From assembly GCA_022009975.1 (NCBI GenBank), contig CP091733.1, positions 2,214,501 to 2,278,500 on the forward strand: a stretch of 64,000 nucleotides of DNA, given 5' to 3'. Source of the stretch: Phocaeicola vulgatus (GTDB lineage Bacteria; Bacteroidota; Bacteroidia; Bacteroidales; Tannerellaceae). Position 1 is the first letter of the stretch, and the number at the start of each line of letters is the position of its first letter. Positions 31,443-40,325 of the stretch are shown here, piece after piece. Position numbers and translations under genes: made by a program. The notes under the pieces were generated by a model. It saw only the letters and a list, made by a program, of their open reading frames with translations. It had not been told where the DNA came from and did no database searches.

Positions 31443-32897
31443 ATGGCAATTTTAAAAGCTACAGTTAGATTTAGAAACAAAAGCGGACTTTACCCAGTAT
31501 ACATCCGCTTTACCCAAGTAAAACAAGTTTCTTATGTGAAAACTTCTTGGATGGTTAATGACAAGGGTATCAACGAACGGAAAGAAATTATTGATCCGTT
31601 TGTTATTAAACAGACTTCTCTCTTGATTGAAAATTATTACACCCAGCTTAATCAAGTAGATTCAAGCAACTGGTCTGTTGGCGAGATCGTCAAATATGTT
31701 ACGGAGTTTAACACTGACATGTCCTTTTCAGAATATGCTAAGAATCATATCTGGAAGTTGATAGACCGTGGTCAGGAACGCACTTCTCGTAACTATAAGT
31801 GGGCATTGCAGCATATGGAGAGATTTGCAGGAACAGATAACATAATGTTCTCTCGCCTTACATCTTCTTTTCTTAACCAGTGGATAGAGTCTTTATCAAC
31901 CACCACTCGTAGCAAGGAACAATATCCAGTTTGTATGAGAGAGGTGTATAAAGCCGCTATTCGAGAGTTTAATGACGAGGAGCGTGGAATCGTAAAATTG
32001 AAGAACCCTTGGAAAAACGTTAGAATTCCCAAGAGTGATGTTCCTGAGAAACGAGCTATCCCAGCAAGCAAGCTGCGTGCGTTCTTTAATGTCGTACCGG
32101 ATAGAAGCCGATTCACCAACCCTTTGATGGAGGTTGGACAGGATGTTGCATTGATTTCATTCTGCATGTGTGGTCTTAACGCCGTGGACATATTCAATGC
32201 TAAGAAGGATCAGTATAATAATGGCATCTTCCACTACGAGCGTCAGAAAACAAGGTCTGTACGTTCAGATCGTGGTTACTTTGAAGTGCGTGTACCACCC
32301 TTTTTGAAACCAACCTTTGAGAAGTACCTCTCTAAGAATGCTGATTCTCCATGGCTATTCAATTTTCATGATCGCCTGTCAACATCAGATTCCTTTTGCG
32401 CAAATGTAAACACTGGAATCAAACAGGTTTGGGAGAAAGTAGAACCGGGATTCAGAGCATCATTGTATGCGTTCCGTCATAGTTGGGCTACCATAGCGCA
32501 AAATGAATGTGGCGCAACTATGAATGAGGTTGATTTCGGTCTTAACCACTCCATAAACAGAATGGCAAGAGTCTATGTCAAGATAGACTACACTCCTGTA
32601 TGGATTCTTAATGAAAAGGTTATAGATTTCGTATTCTTTACAGATAATGAGTCCAAGCATATCGAAAAAGAGGATAAGTCTTTTGAGAGAATATCCAAAT
32701 ACAATAATGTTCGTGCAGAAGCATACGTTATGGGCAAAATGGTTTGTGCCATTGAAGATACTGGTTTCTCTAATGTTGATCAAATCATGGATAAATTGAC
32801 GACAATGCTTCCTAAAAAAATCAGCAACACCCGTGTTCAGTTCAAGATTACTAATATTGACAAGGATCTAACACAGATGTATCAGCGTATTATTTAA
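31443..32897 (+). CDS. int: Tyrosine recombinase (integrase of the element)
   Basis: A 484-residue site-specific integrase: N-terminal arm-binding region, SAM-like core-binding domain (SFSEYAKNHIWKLIDRGQER) and catalytic domain. Visible catalytic residues are Arg in YAFRHSWATIA, His in GLNHSINRMARV, and Tyr in YVKIDYTP. The usual first Arg is replaced by Asn (CMCGLNAVDIF), a change seen in some Bacteroides-type integrases. It lies next to attL, is read inwards, and is followed by a hairpin terminator. Confidence 0.9.
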   Translation: MAILKATVRFRNKSGLYPVYIRFTQVKQVSYVKTSWMVNDKGINERKEIIDPFVIKQTSLLIENYYTQLNQVDSSNWSVGEIVKYVTEFNTDMSFSEYAKNHIWKLIDRGQERTSRNYKWALQHMERFAGTDNIMFSRLTSSFLNQWIESLSTTTRSKEQYPVCMREVYKAAIREFNDEERGIVKLKNPWKNVRIPKSDVPEKRAIPASKLRAFFNVVPDRSRFTNPLMEVGQDVALISFCMCGLNAVDIFNAKKDQYNNGIFHYERQKTRSVRSDRGYFEVRVPPFLKPTFEKYLSKNADSPWLFNFHDRLSTSDSFCANVNTGIKQVWEKVEPGFRASLYAFRHSWATIAQNECGATMNEVDFGLNHSINRMARVYVKIDYTPVWILNEKVIDFVFFTDNESKHIEKEDKSFERISKYNNVRAEAYVMGKMVCAIEDTGFSNVDQIMDKLTTMLPKKISNTRVQFKITNIDKDLTQMYQRII

Positions 32898-32920
32898 TAG
32901 TCAATACGCTTGATACCAAC

Positions 32921-32970
32921 GAAAAAGCTCAGATATGGTATAAATCACATCTGAGCTTTTTCGTTTTTTT
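32921..32970. terminator. Bidirectional terminator between integrase and HTH gene
   Basis: GAAAAAGCTCAGAT (32921-32934) and ATCTGAGCTTTTTC (32949-32962) form a perfect 14-bp stem with A and T tails on either side, between convergent genes. Confidence 0.8.
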
Positions 32971-32977
32971 GATACGT

Positions 32978-33259
32978 TTATAAGAGGTAGTTCTGTTGAA
33001 TATCCGCAAGTTTCTGCAAATCTATCAGCCTATATCGTTTCTTACCAGGAGAAATCCGGGATGGTTGTAACTTGCCACTCTTTACCCATCTCTCAACGTC
33101 TGCACGTCCATACATCTTGAAAGCTTTTGCTTGACTGATTTCAAGTTGGCCTTTCTCAACTTGATGTATTTTTAACGCAATTCTTGTTGCCAACTCATTC
33201 ACGAATTGCTCATAAGTAACCGTTTGGTCCACGAATTGCCATTCTGCATTATTGTCCAT
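32978..33259 (-). CDS. Small helix-turn-helix protein, excisionase-like
   Basis: A 93-residue protein whose C-terminal half (SQAKAFKMYGRADVERWVKS, then RYRLIDLQKLADIQ) resembles MerR/excisionase-type DNA-binding domains. Its promoter carries an inverted repeat (TTCGAACCGATTCGAA) shared in part with the promoter of the HTH gene at 35518. It may direct excision or regulate the element. No precise family assigned. Confidence 0.65.
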   Translation of the reverse strand: MDNNAEWQFVDQTVTYEQFVNELATRIALKIHQVEKGQLEISQAKAFKMYGRADVERWVKSGKLQPSRISPGKKRYRLIDLQKLADIQQNYLL

Positions 33260-33310
33260 TGTCTGAATTTATTATGATTGTTGTTTTGAAAAAGAGGAGC
33301 TACCTCCATA

Positions 33311-33336
33311 TTCGAACCGATTCGAATGCAAAGGTA
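33311..33336 (-). promoter_or_regulatory. Promoter with inverted-repeat operator
   Basis: A minus-strand -7 box TACCTTTG (33336-33329) is followed by TTCGAATCGGTTCGAA (33326-33311) and then a GGTAGCTCC word. The same order of boxes is found at 35447-35487 on the plus strand. Confidence 0.6.
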
Positions 33337-33436
33337 ACTCCTACAACTTGGATGCGTAGAAAAGCCAACTATATAGGGATTGTTATATATTCATTATATA
33401 TTTTCCCTACTTGTTGTTGGTTGGATTTCTTGCATT

Positions 33437-34159
33437 TTACATACTTTCTTTCAGTTTCTTGACGAATTTCTCACATACGGTTTCGAATCCCAAGTCTTCA
33501 ATCTTGTAGTTGGATGACTTCATCTTTGCAAGCTTCACATTTTTGGCCTGAGACAGACCACAACGCAACTGGCTTGCACGTAGTGGTTCGTTATTAGCTG
33601 ACGAAGCAATGACTTTGTTCTCCTCAATTATCATTTGCCATCGGAAAGGCAATAATCCATAGGAACGAAGAGCACCGAAGAACAATGCTACGTGTCTGTT
33701 AATGCCAGCCTGGAGAGGTTTTGTGAGTTGACACTTGAACAGGTCCTTGATGTCAGAATCAGTCACGGCATTTTTAAAGAGACTCACATCATTTGCAAAC
33801 TGTGTAATGAGGCAAATCTGCTTGTCTGAAAATCGTGCGAGACAGTCTTCATCTGGAGTAAGGCTTTGTCCAGAATCAAACAGACGGAACATCTGCTGAT
33901 AATCTTTTTCCTCAAACTTGTCTTTTAAGAAAAAAGCATCAACGAGATCACGACGATTTTCAAGGAGTTCCTTCAGACCGCAGACATTCATAATATGAAC
34001 CCTTACATCTGATTCGCTCATGTTCATCGCAGGAAGATGGTAGTAATAGAAATCATTCACATAGCGAGAATATGACTTCTCACCATTGATGATTTCAGAC
34101 TGGTACTGCTTCATAAGCAGCACAATAAAGTTGCCAAAGTTCATCTTTTGGCAATTCAT
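33437..34159 (-). CDS. Hypothetical protein of the element
   Basis: A 240-residue, mostly helical soluble protein with no recognised domain. It starts MNCQKMNFGNFIVLLMKQYQ and is fairly basic near the C-terminus (LAKMKSSNYKIEDLGFETVC). It lies between the small HTH gene and the transposase-like gene on the same strand. A role cannot be assigned. Confidence 0.6.
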   Translation of the reverse strand: MNCQKMNFGNFIVLLMKQYQSEIINGEKSYSRYVNDFYYYHLPAMNMSESDVRVHIMNVCGLKELLENRRDLVDAFFLKDKFEEKDYQQMFRLFDSGQSLTPDEDCLARFSDKQICLITQFANDVSLFKNAVTDSDIKDLFKCQLTKPLQAGINRHVALFFGALRSYGLLPFRWQMIIEENKVIASSANNEPLRASQLRCGLSQAKNVKLAKMKSSNYKIEDLGFETVCEKFVKKLKESM

Positions 34160-34351
34160 TCTTAGCTTTTTTGGCGCAGTTTACGCAACATGGGCACAAA
34201 AAGAGAGAAAACGGGCGTTTTTGTTAACCGTTTCATTTTCTTTTTGTTAAATTTATAATGTGATAAAATATAATGAGTTAAATCGCATAGGAACGTCTAT
34301 GCGATTTTTTGAATTTCGAGAAATGTACGGGCTAATCAAGAATGGTGTCAT

Positions 34352-35212
34352 TTAATGCAATGGCTTATTCTTTACAATTAAATTCATGAGTGTATCAAAC
34401 AATACAGTGTTATCCCTATGTCCATTAAGTCGGAAGTAGTATTCATTCAGATAGTCTTGAATGTATTCTGCAGAACAGTGACGATGTACTCCGAACAACC
34501 ACTTCTTTAGATTTGACACATGGTTGTCCATGAGAGCTGAATATTCTAATCTTATAGCTGTCCTATCTGAATATTCATCTGCATATTGCTCGCATCTACT
34601 CTCTTTACCGACTATGATTTGGCTATTTCTACTGATGTGTTTTTTGAAAAAATCTCTAATAGAGTCCGGTGATGCACTGTCAACGACATAGGCATATTCG
34701 TGACCTGCTATCTTCCCACCAAGAATTTCCATGCCGATAATCACCAAATCGCCTTTTGGTGAACATTTTGAATCTCCTATCTCAAAGGTGCCAACGAGAA
34801 TCATACCTTCAAGAGGTTTATCTTCGACATAGCCCATAGCATGTTGTATCTTCCGTTTGAAATCCCAGACAGTTTTTTGTCTTAATCCATATTTTATAGA
34901 TAAGGCAGTTGATGTTACACCATTTTCTGATGTACATAGATTAAAGGCAATGTGAAAAGCTGTATTAAGAGAGAACTTTAATTTATCAAACACAGTACCT
35001 GCAGTCGGACTTTCGTCATGCTTGCATTTTGTACAACGTCTTGAAAAAGGCAGATGACCTTTGCAATAATGTGTATTGCCACATCGTGTACATACAAAAG
35101 TGTCATCTTTCCATTTGATTTCAGACAAGTATTTGAAGCAATCATCATCACTGGTGAAGTGCTTATTGAACTTGTCCTGGCTTGTGCCATAGAATATTGC
35201 TCTCTTAATCAT
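34352..35212 (-). CDS. IS1595/ISXO2-type transposase-like protein with degenerate active site
   Basis: A 286-residue protein with an N-terminal zinc ribbon (CTRCGNTHYC, RRCTKCKH) and an ISXO2-like RNase H-fold region ending HRHCSAEYIQDYLNEYYFRL. The expected first acid (DE before tyr/Gly) reads VGTFEIG, the second (TDg..Y) reads VGKESRCEQY, and the third (N..E) reads NHVSNLKKW, so all three catalytic acids seem to be replaced. No terminal inverted repeats are visible around the gene. It may be a domesticated DNA-binding protein of the element rather than an active insertion sequence. Confidence 0.75.
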   Translation of the reverse strand: MIKRAIFYGTSQDKFNKHFTSDDDCFKYLSEIKWKDDTFVCTRCGNTHYCKGHLPFSRRCTKCKHDESPTAGTVFDKLKFSLNTAFHIAFNLCTSENGVTSTALSIKYGLRQKTVWDFKRKIQHAMGYVEDKPLEGMILVGTFEIGDSKCSPKGDLVIIGMEILGGKIAGHEYAYVVDSASPDSIRDFFKKHISRNSQIIVGKESRCEQYADEYSDRTAIRLEYSALMDNHVSNLKKWLFGVHRHCSAEYIQDYLNEYYFRLNGHRDNTVLFDTLMNLIVKNKPLH

Positions 35213-35245
35213 GGTGCAAAGTTAGTGAAAATATTCTAAAAAAGT

Positions 35246-35276
35246 GCGGTCTAAACGCCTAAATAGTACAAACCGC
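35246..35276. other. Short inverted repeat upstream of the transposase-like gene
   Basis: GCGGT (35246-35250) pairs with ACCGC (35272-35276) across an A-rich loop. Weak; a possible regulatory site in the divergent gap 35213-35517. Confidence 0.25.
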
Positions 35277-35446
35277 TATGTTTTGGTATAACACCACACT
35301 CTATCTAATCAGATATAAGACCGCTAATTGCAAGAAAGTGCTAAATCAGTCAATAAAGACTACCAAATGAAAGGAACATAACTATATAATAGCGAAACAA
35401 TCATTCCTATATAGTATCATTGTTCCTTATAGTGACTAACCTCCTC

Positions 35447-35487
35447 TACCTTTGCAAAAGAATCGGTTCAATAATGGGGGTAGCTCC
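35447..35487 (+). promoter_or_regulatory. Promoter/operator matching 33311-33336
   Basis: The -7 box TACCTTTG (35447-35454) is followed by GAATCGGTTCAA and GGGGGTAGCTCC, the same layout as the promoter of the opposing HTH gene. A shared regulator is likely. Confidence 0.6.
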
Positions 35488-35517
35488 CTCAATGTCTAAT
35501 TTCAAATCCATATGTAG

Positions 35518-35904
35518 ATGGCAAAAAAGAAAACAGAATACGAGCTCTTGGCTAAACGCATTGAGCTCTTGGAAATGCAGGTTAAGGAATTGACAACTGT
35601 GGAACCTGAAGTTATCAATGAGCGACTCAAATCCATTGAGGAAACTCTTTATACGACAAAGGACATACTAAATATGAAGGAGGTTTGCCAGTACCTTGAC
35701 ATCTCACAGAGTCTTCTGTACAAACTCACATGCAGTGGTGAGATTCCGCATTTCAAGCCACGTGGCAAGATGATATTCTTTGAAAAGAAGGAACTGATTG
35801 AGTGGATTAAAAAGAGCAACTTGCTAAGCTCTGAAATAACCAAAGGTTCTTCTAAAACAATATCTAATGATTCCACTAATTATGAAGAAAACGAAAAAGA
35901 ATAG
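35518..35904 (+). CDS. Helix-turn-helix protein (excisionase/MerR-type)
   Basis: A 128-residue protein: an N-terminal coiled coil (LAKRIELLEMQVKELT) and a DNA-binding domain LNMKEVCQYLDISQSLLYKL followed by GEIPHFKPRGKMIFFEKKEL, the pattern of helix_turn_helix_17/excisionase proteins found at the front of Bacteroides mobilisable elements. It begins a plus-strand operon continuing into the RepA-like and primase genes. Confidence 0.8.
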   Translation: MAKKKTEYELLAKRIELLEMQVKELTTVEPEVINERLKSIEETLYTTKDILNMKEVCQYLDISQSLLYKLTCSGEIPHFKPRGKMIFFEKKELIEWIKKSNLLSSEITKGSSKTISNDSTNYEENEKE

Positions 35905-36025
35905 CATTGACGGCGTGAATCTGCCAGACTCGCGCCTTGTAGAACTTCTTGACAGATGTGCGATTTCTGTCAAAGATGTTAGAACAGATATAAAAAATAA
36001 TAAGCAGAATGGAAAAAAGAACTAA
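35882..36025 (+). CDS. Small basic protein in the replication operon
   Basis: A 47-codon frame (ATG 35882, TAA 36023) that overlaps the end of the HTH gene and the start of the RepA-like gene. The product starts MKKTKKNSIDGVNLPDSRLV and is rich in Lys and Asp. The double overlap suggests translational coupling and a real gene; no homology recognised. Confidence 0.5.
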   Translation: MKKTKKNSIDGVNLPDSRLVELLDRCAISVKDVRTDIKNNKQNGKKN

Positions 36026-37172
36026 TAAGATGGGCATTGACAATCAAAAAAACTCATTTGAACACCAATCGCTTGAAGTGTCTATGCTTGACAAGGACAA
36101 TTTCAGCGACGAAGAACTCGATTCCTATCTTTCAAAAGGTGAAATCAAAGCAACAGACAAAGTTACTATACCGCCTAAAATTCTTTTCGTCGGTGATTGT
36201 ACCATTGCAACCTTTGGAAACTTTAGTGCATCTACCGGCAAAGCAAAGAGCAAGAAAACCTTCAACATCTCTGCTATGGTAGCCGCTGCTGTTACCAACA
36301 CTACGGTATTGAACTACAGAGCGTGTCTTCCAGAAGGCAAACGAAAGATTTTATATTTCGATACTGAGCAGAGTAAATATCACTGTCACACAGTCTTGGA
36401 ACGTATTTATAAATTGTCTGGACTATCGTTCAAAAAAGATGATCCTCGTCTTATGTTCTGGGGACTGCGTGAATATACGCCCAAACTGCGAATAGCCCTT
36501 ATTGATTATGCTTTACGTAAATACGATGAAGTAGGTTTGGTCATCATCGATGGTCTGAGAGACCTCATGTATGACATCAATAACGGTAAGGAAGCAACTG
36601 ATGTGATGACTGTCTTAATGGCCTGGACAAGTGTATATGATCTACACATCCATACAGTCCTTCATTTGAACAAGAACGATAATAATCCTCGTGGTCATAT
36701 AGGTACTGAATTGGAAAACAAAGCTGAGACGGTTCTTATTATCAGCAAGAATATGCAGAACAACAGCATCAGTGAGGTTAAACCAATGCACATGCGAGAT
36801 AAGGAGTTCAGCACATTTGCTTTCCATATTGATGACAACAAACTTCCTGTTCTTGACTCTGGTATTTCTGTTACCGTCGTGAAGCGTCAGGAGAAGTCAC
36901 TTGTCAGCCTTGACAATGAGATACATCAGGAGATTTTGAGCAAAGTGTTTGAGAAAAATTCACCTACACGATACAACGACTTGGTCAACTCTGTTTCGCA
37001 AGCATACGAAGCCGCTGGTTACAAGCGAGGTATCAATGGTATTAAGGACCTCCTTAAACTTCTAACAGGTAAAGGCATTATCATTAGAGAGAAAGATGGA
37101 TATGTCTATAAATCAGAGTGTTTTAGGAAATCAGAAACAAAATCAGAAACAAGCAAAGCAAGGCAAGTTTAA
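36009..37172 (+). CDS. RepA-like AAA_25 ATPase/helicase
   Basis: A 387-residue RecA-fold protein. It has a loop where a Walker A would be (SASTGKAKSKKTF), a Walker-B-like acidic strand (GLVIIDGLRDLMYD) and a conserved HLNKNDNNPRGHIGTELENK segment of plasmid RepA-type hexameric helicases. The C-terminal 90 residues look like a winged helix (LVNSVSQAYEAAGYKRGING). Together with the primase that follows it suggests plasmid-like replication of the excised element. Confidence 0.8.
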   Translation: MEKRTNKMGIDNQKNSFEHQSLEVSMLDKDNFSDEELDSYLSKGEIKATDKVTIPPKILFVGDCTIATFGNFSASTGKAKSKKTFNISAMVAAAVTNTTVLNYRACLPEGKRKILYFDTEQSKYHCHTVLERIYKLSGLSFKKDDPRLMFWGLREYTPKLRIALIDYALRKYDEVGLVIIDGLRDLMYDINNGKEATDVMTVLMAWTSVYDLHIHTVLHLNKNDNNPRGHIGTELENKAETVLIISKNMQNNSISEVKPMHMRDKEFSTFAFHIDDNKLPVLDSGISVTVVKRQEKSLVSLDNEIHQEILSKVFEKNSPTRYNDLVNSVSQAYEAAGYKRGINGIKDLLKLLTGKGIIIREKDGYVYKSECFRKSETKSETSKARQV

Positions 37173-37252
37173 GGTTTAAGTTTAAAGGGTATATATATAC
37201 ACATACGCGCACACGCACATACGCACGCACATGTGGGCGCATTTAATCTATA

Positions 37253-38197
37253 ATGAACATGACAATAGAAGAAATAAAGTCTGTTAGTATCTATAATTGG
37301 ATGAAGGAGAACAATTATGGAACAGGTTCCATTAAGGGCAAGAATGTGTTCTATTGTTCACCATTGCGCTTAGAGAAAACACCTTCATTCGTAGTCAATA
37401 CCAAGGATAATCTTTGGTATGACTTCGGTACAGGCAGAGGTGGCAATCTGATAAACCTTGTAGAGCGACTTAATCCGTCATGGACGATGCATGAGGTCTT
37501 AGGCTATCTCGAAAAGCAAATCAAAGAGAAAAGACTTCAATTCAATGAGGATTATAATGCCAGAATACTGGAGGAAGAAAAGAAACGTCAATGGTTTGAA
37601 GGTAAGCGTAGTGAATATCTGGAAAGCCACAACCATGAAACGGTTGTTGATATGATAAGCCCCCTCACTCACCCCATACTTCGTGACTATATAATCCAAA
37701 GACGTATAGATTTTACCATAGCTCAAAAGTATTGCAGAGAGGTTCATTATTCCTTTCGAGGCAAACGATACTATGCTATTGCCTTCATGAATGTTGCCAA
37801 TGGCATGGAAGCTCGAAATAAACTAAGCAAACGTTGTATAGGTAAAAAGAGTATTTCAGCCATCTATCCGAAGGAAGTTCCTCAGAAACGATGCTGTATT
37901 TTTGAGGGATTCTTTGATATGTTGGCATACATGACTCTGTATGCTCGAATACCGGACAATGGTGTTACTGTTATAGAACAATGCGACTTCTTTGTCCTTA
38001 ACGGTGTTGGTGAAGTAAGAGTGCTTTTGCCCTATCTTAAAGAATATGACTCTATCCATTGTTTTCTTGATAATGATGAAGCTGGCAGAACGGCAACAAA
38101 GGAAATAGCAAAGGCTTACCCCGGTATTTCCATAGATGAGTCATATAGATACCAAAGTTATAATGACTTAAATGATTTCCTCCTTGAAAAGAAATAG
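37253..38197 (+). CDS. CHC2/TOPRIM primase
   Basis: A 314-residue DnaG-like primase: an N-terminal CHC2-type zinc-binding domain reduced to its core (NVFYCSPLRLEKTPSFVVNT, WYDFGTGRGGNLINLVERL) and a C-terminal TOPRIM domain (CCIFEGFFDMLAYMTL, then HCFLDNDEAGRTATKEIAKA). It should synthesise primers for element replication. It sits 80 bp after the RepA-like gene, the gap holding an alternating CA/CG/TA stretch. Confidence 0.88.
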   Translation: MNMTIEEIKSVSIYNWMKENNYGTGSIKGKNVFYCSPLRLEKTPSFVVNTKDNLWYDFGTGRGGNLINLVERLNPSWTMHEVLGYLEKQIKEKRLQFNEDYNARILEEEKKRQWFEGKRSEYLESHNHETVVDMISPLTHPILRDYIIQRRIDFTIAQKYCREVHYSFRGKRYYAIAFMNVANGMEARNKLSKRCIGKKSISAIYPKEVPQKRCCIFEGFFDMLAYMTLYARIPDNGVTVIEQCDFFVLNGVGEVRVLLPYLKEYDSIHCFLDNDEAGRTATKEIAKAYPGISIDESYRYQSYNDLNDFLLEKK

Positions 38198-38437
38198 CAT
38201 TGCATGTATTTCTCTATTTCTGTGGTGGTAACAAATGATGTTGCAAAGGTAATAGCTTTGTCTTCATCTGATCAAGGTCAGGCACTTGTGTATGATGGTA
38301 AAATCTCCACACCTACGGGTAGTATTTGACCACATAACCTTGCTCCATTTGACCAAAGCCCCTTTAGAAGGCAACAAATTTGTTTAACCATCCCAGAAGT
38401 AGAAGAAATCTACGAAAGGGAGAAAAAATAATATCGC

Positions 38438-38788
38438 ATGACAACAATTCAATCTATTTTGAGCCGACTGACTGAGGCAGTGAGTGGCACAGACAAGCAA
38501 CTCTTCAATGAGCAGGAGTTGAAGAAGTTCGCTACATTCTATCTTGACAAGTGGGATGAGAACACAAGCGAAGACGTTGTAGCAGAGTCTTTGGTGGACT
38601 ATTGGTGGAACACTGACAGAACTTGCAGAAGATGTTCTGAATGTGGTAAACTGATGCGTGAGGGGTATTGCGTGGATATGGGTGTAGCCTACTATTGCAG
38701 TAAAGACTGCTTGCATACCGACTTCACCGATGAAGAATGGAATGAGGAATGCGAGAACAACGACCAGAGTTATTATACAGAATGGTAA
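38438..38788 (+). CDS. Small zinc-ribbon-like protein
   Basis: A 116-residue acidic protein; the C-terminal half has paired cysteines (CRRCSECGKLMREGYC, YYCSKDC) that could bind zinc. The N-terminal half (LTEAVSGTDKQLFNEQELKK) is helical. No family recognised. It precedes another cysteine-containing small protein by 18 bp, so the two are probably cotranscribed. Confidence 0.65.
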   Translation: MTTIQSILSRLTEAVSGTDKQLFNEQELKKFATFYLDKWDENTSEDVVAESLVDYWWNTDRTCRRCSECGKLMREGYCVDMGVAYYCSKDCLHTDFTDEEWNEECENNDQSYYTEW

Positions 38789-38806
38789 TCAATAAAGTAT
38801 AAGATT

Positions 38807-39388
38807 ATGGCAAATCAAGCAACAACGACCTATAAGGTCACAGGAACACGTGAGGCAGTAAACAACCTTTGGAACACCCTTCAAAGCATGGAGGTTAATA
38901 ACAAGAATATTTGGTTGAGTGACCTTGCAAAGCATTATGGTATTGACTATGAAGCAAAACAAATCTGCGTCAGAGGTCATATCTATTGGGCTGAGTATGA
39001 GGAAGACGAAGACGTATGTCTGCTTTCTTTTGAGACGGAAACAGCATGGGATGCCTGTAATGACATCTTCTTTGAGATTGACAGACTTCTTGGCAGTGAG
39101 TTGAGTATATCTTATCGTTGCTGCGAATGTGGATGTGAGGTCTATTACACACATGATGAGGGCAATTACTTTCCCGAAGAATGTTGTGTCAGCGCATCGG
39201 GTAAACCATTTGAGGAATGTTGTGATGATGTTTATGGCACAATCGAGGAAGCAATAAAGGAATGGACTTCAAAGACCGGCATAGAGCAAGGTGAACGAAC
39301 CAATGAACAGATGATGGACTTTATCAATGAGTATGAGTACGAAAACGATGAGACATATTTCTACATCCGTACTTTCACTTTTGAGTAA
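38807..39388 (+). CDS. Acidic cysteine-containing hypothetical protein
   Basis: A 193-residue very acidic protein starting MANQATTTYKVTGTREAVNN, a pattern like small plasmid proteins with a ferredoxin-like fold. A cysteine cluster (YRCCECGCEVYY, ECCVSASGKPFEECC) could bind metal. It lies between the zinc-ribbon gene and the parA region. Acidic plasmid proteins of this kind sometimes mimic DNA, but that is speculation here. Confidence 0.6.
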   Translation: MANQATTTYKVTGTREAVNNLWNTLQSMEVNNKNIWLSDLAKHYGIDYEAKQICVRGHIYWAEYEEDEDVCLLSFETETAWDACNDIFFEIDRLLGSELSISYRCCECGCEVYYTHDEGNYFPEECCVSASGKPFEECCDDVYGTIEEAIKEWTSKTGIEQGERTNEQMMDFINEYEYENDETYFYIRTFTFE

Positions 39389-39481
39389 ATGGACATTCAA
39401 ATCCTGACGCTTCTCCTGACATATTAAGTTGTTAGGAGGAGCATTAGGGACTCTCGTAATCTACGCAGATTGTGTAAACGT

Positions 39482-39560
39482 TGATACAAGTACACGTGTA
39501 GACATGAATACATGTACACACGAATACATGTTGACATGAATACGTTAATACATATATACA
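39482..39560. repeat. Iteron-like repeats upstream of parA
   Basis: Several copies of GAATACATG/GAATACGTT and TACACACG words, including ACATGAATACGTTAATACATATA, lie directly before parA. A 23-bp segment recurs with one mismatch after the partner gene at 40691. They are candidates for a partition site (parS) or origin iterons. Confidence 0.7.
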
Positions 39561-39572
39561 AAGAAAATTATT

Positions 39573-40325
39573 ATGTCATTGAGAATTATTACATTAGCCA
39601 ATCATAAGGGAGGCGTATCAAAGACGACTTCCACAGCCTCTATCGGGGCTTGCATGGCACGCATGGGTAAAAAAGTTCTGCTTATAGACCTTGATGGTCA
39701 AGCAAATCTTACATTGTATTTCATCCCCAATGAGAATGAAATTGACGCAAGCATATTTGACTCTTTGGTCGATGGCGCACCCTTGCCAGTGAAGCACGTC
39801 AGAGAAAATCTTGACATTATTCCTTCATCCCTTGAAATGGCAAGTGCAGAAATAGCCTTGACCAATCTTCTGGCAAGAGAACAGTTGCTAAGCAAACTGC
39901 TTGAACCAATAAAGCAGAACTATGACTACATTCTAATAGATTGTCCCCCATCATTAGGAATAGTCACTACCAATGCTTTCCTCGCAGCTGACGAAATCAT
40001 TGTACCTATGACTCCCGAACTTCTTCCGTTGAAAGGTATGAGGATGCTTGATGCCTTCGTTTCCACACTGCAGAGAGTAAAGCCCAACCTACGGCTTGGT
40101 GGCGTGTTTATTGCAAGATTCAACCATCGTAAATTGAACAAGGTGGTAGAGCAAGCCGTGAAGTCTCGTTACGAGGCTATCACTATGAAGACTCGCATTC
40201 GTGAGAACATTGCTCTGGCAGAGTCGGCAGGTAGTGGTCAAAGCATCTTTGAGTACGACCCTCACTCAAATGGAGCAAAGGACTATCAGGCATTGACAGA
40301 AGAGATAATTTCACGTAATCAATGA
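39573..40325 (+). CDS. parA: ParA-family partition ATPase
   Basis: A 250-residue deviant-Walker ATPase: LANHKGGVSKTTSTASIGAC, then LLIDLDGQANLTLYF and DYILIDCPPSLGIVTTNAF. ParA proteins move plasmids or elements on the nucleoid together with a ParB-type partner at parS. Its stop overlaps the partner's first ATG (ATGA), and both genes are bounded by similar repeats, a full partition locus. In Bacteroides conjugative elements the same protein is also called TraA. Confidence 0.92.
   Translation: MSLRIITLANHKGGVSKTTSTASIGACMARMGKKVLLIDLDGQANLTLYFIPNENEIDASIFDSLVDGAPLPVKHVRENLDIIPSSLEMASAEIALTNLLAREQLLSKLLEPIKQNYDYILIDCPPSLGIVTTNAFLAADEIIVPMTPELLPLKGMRMLDAFVSTLQRVKPNLRLGGVFIARFNHRKLNKVVEQAVKSRYEAITMKTRIRENIALAESAGSGQSIFEYDPHSNGAKDYQALTEEIISRNQ

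Noticed and set aside
36009..38197. CRISPR array or spacer-like repeats near the replication genes
   Set aside because: Only simple alternating CA/CG/TA sequence is present at 37173-37252; no regular repeats with unique spacers occur in the window.
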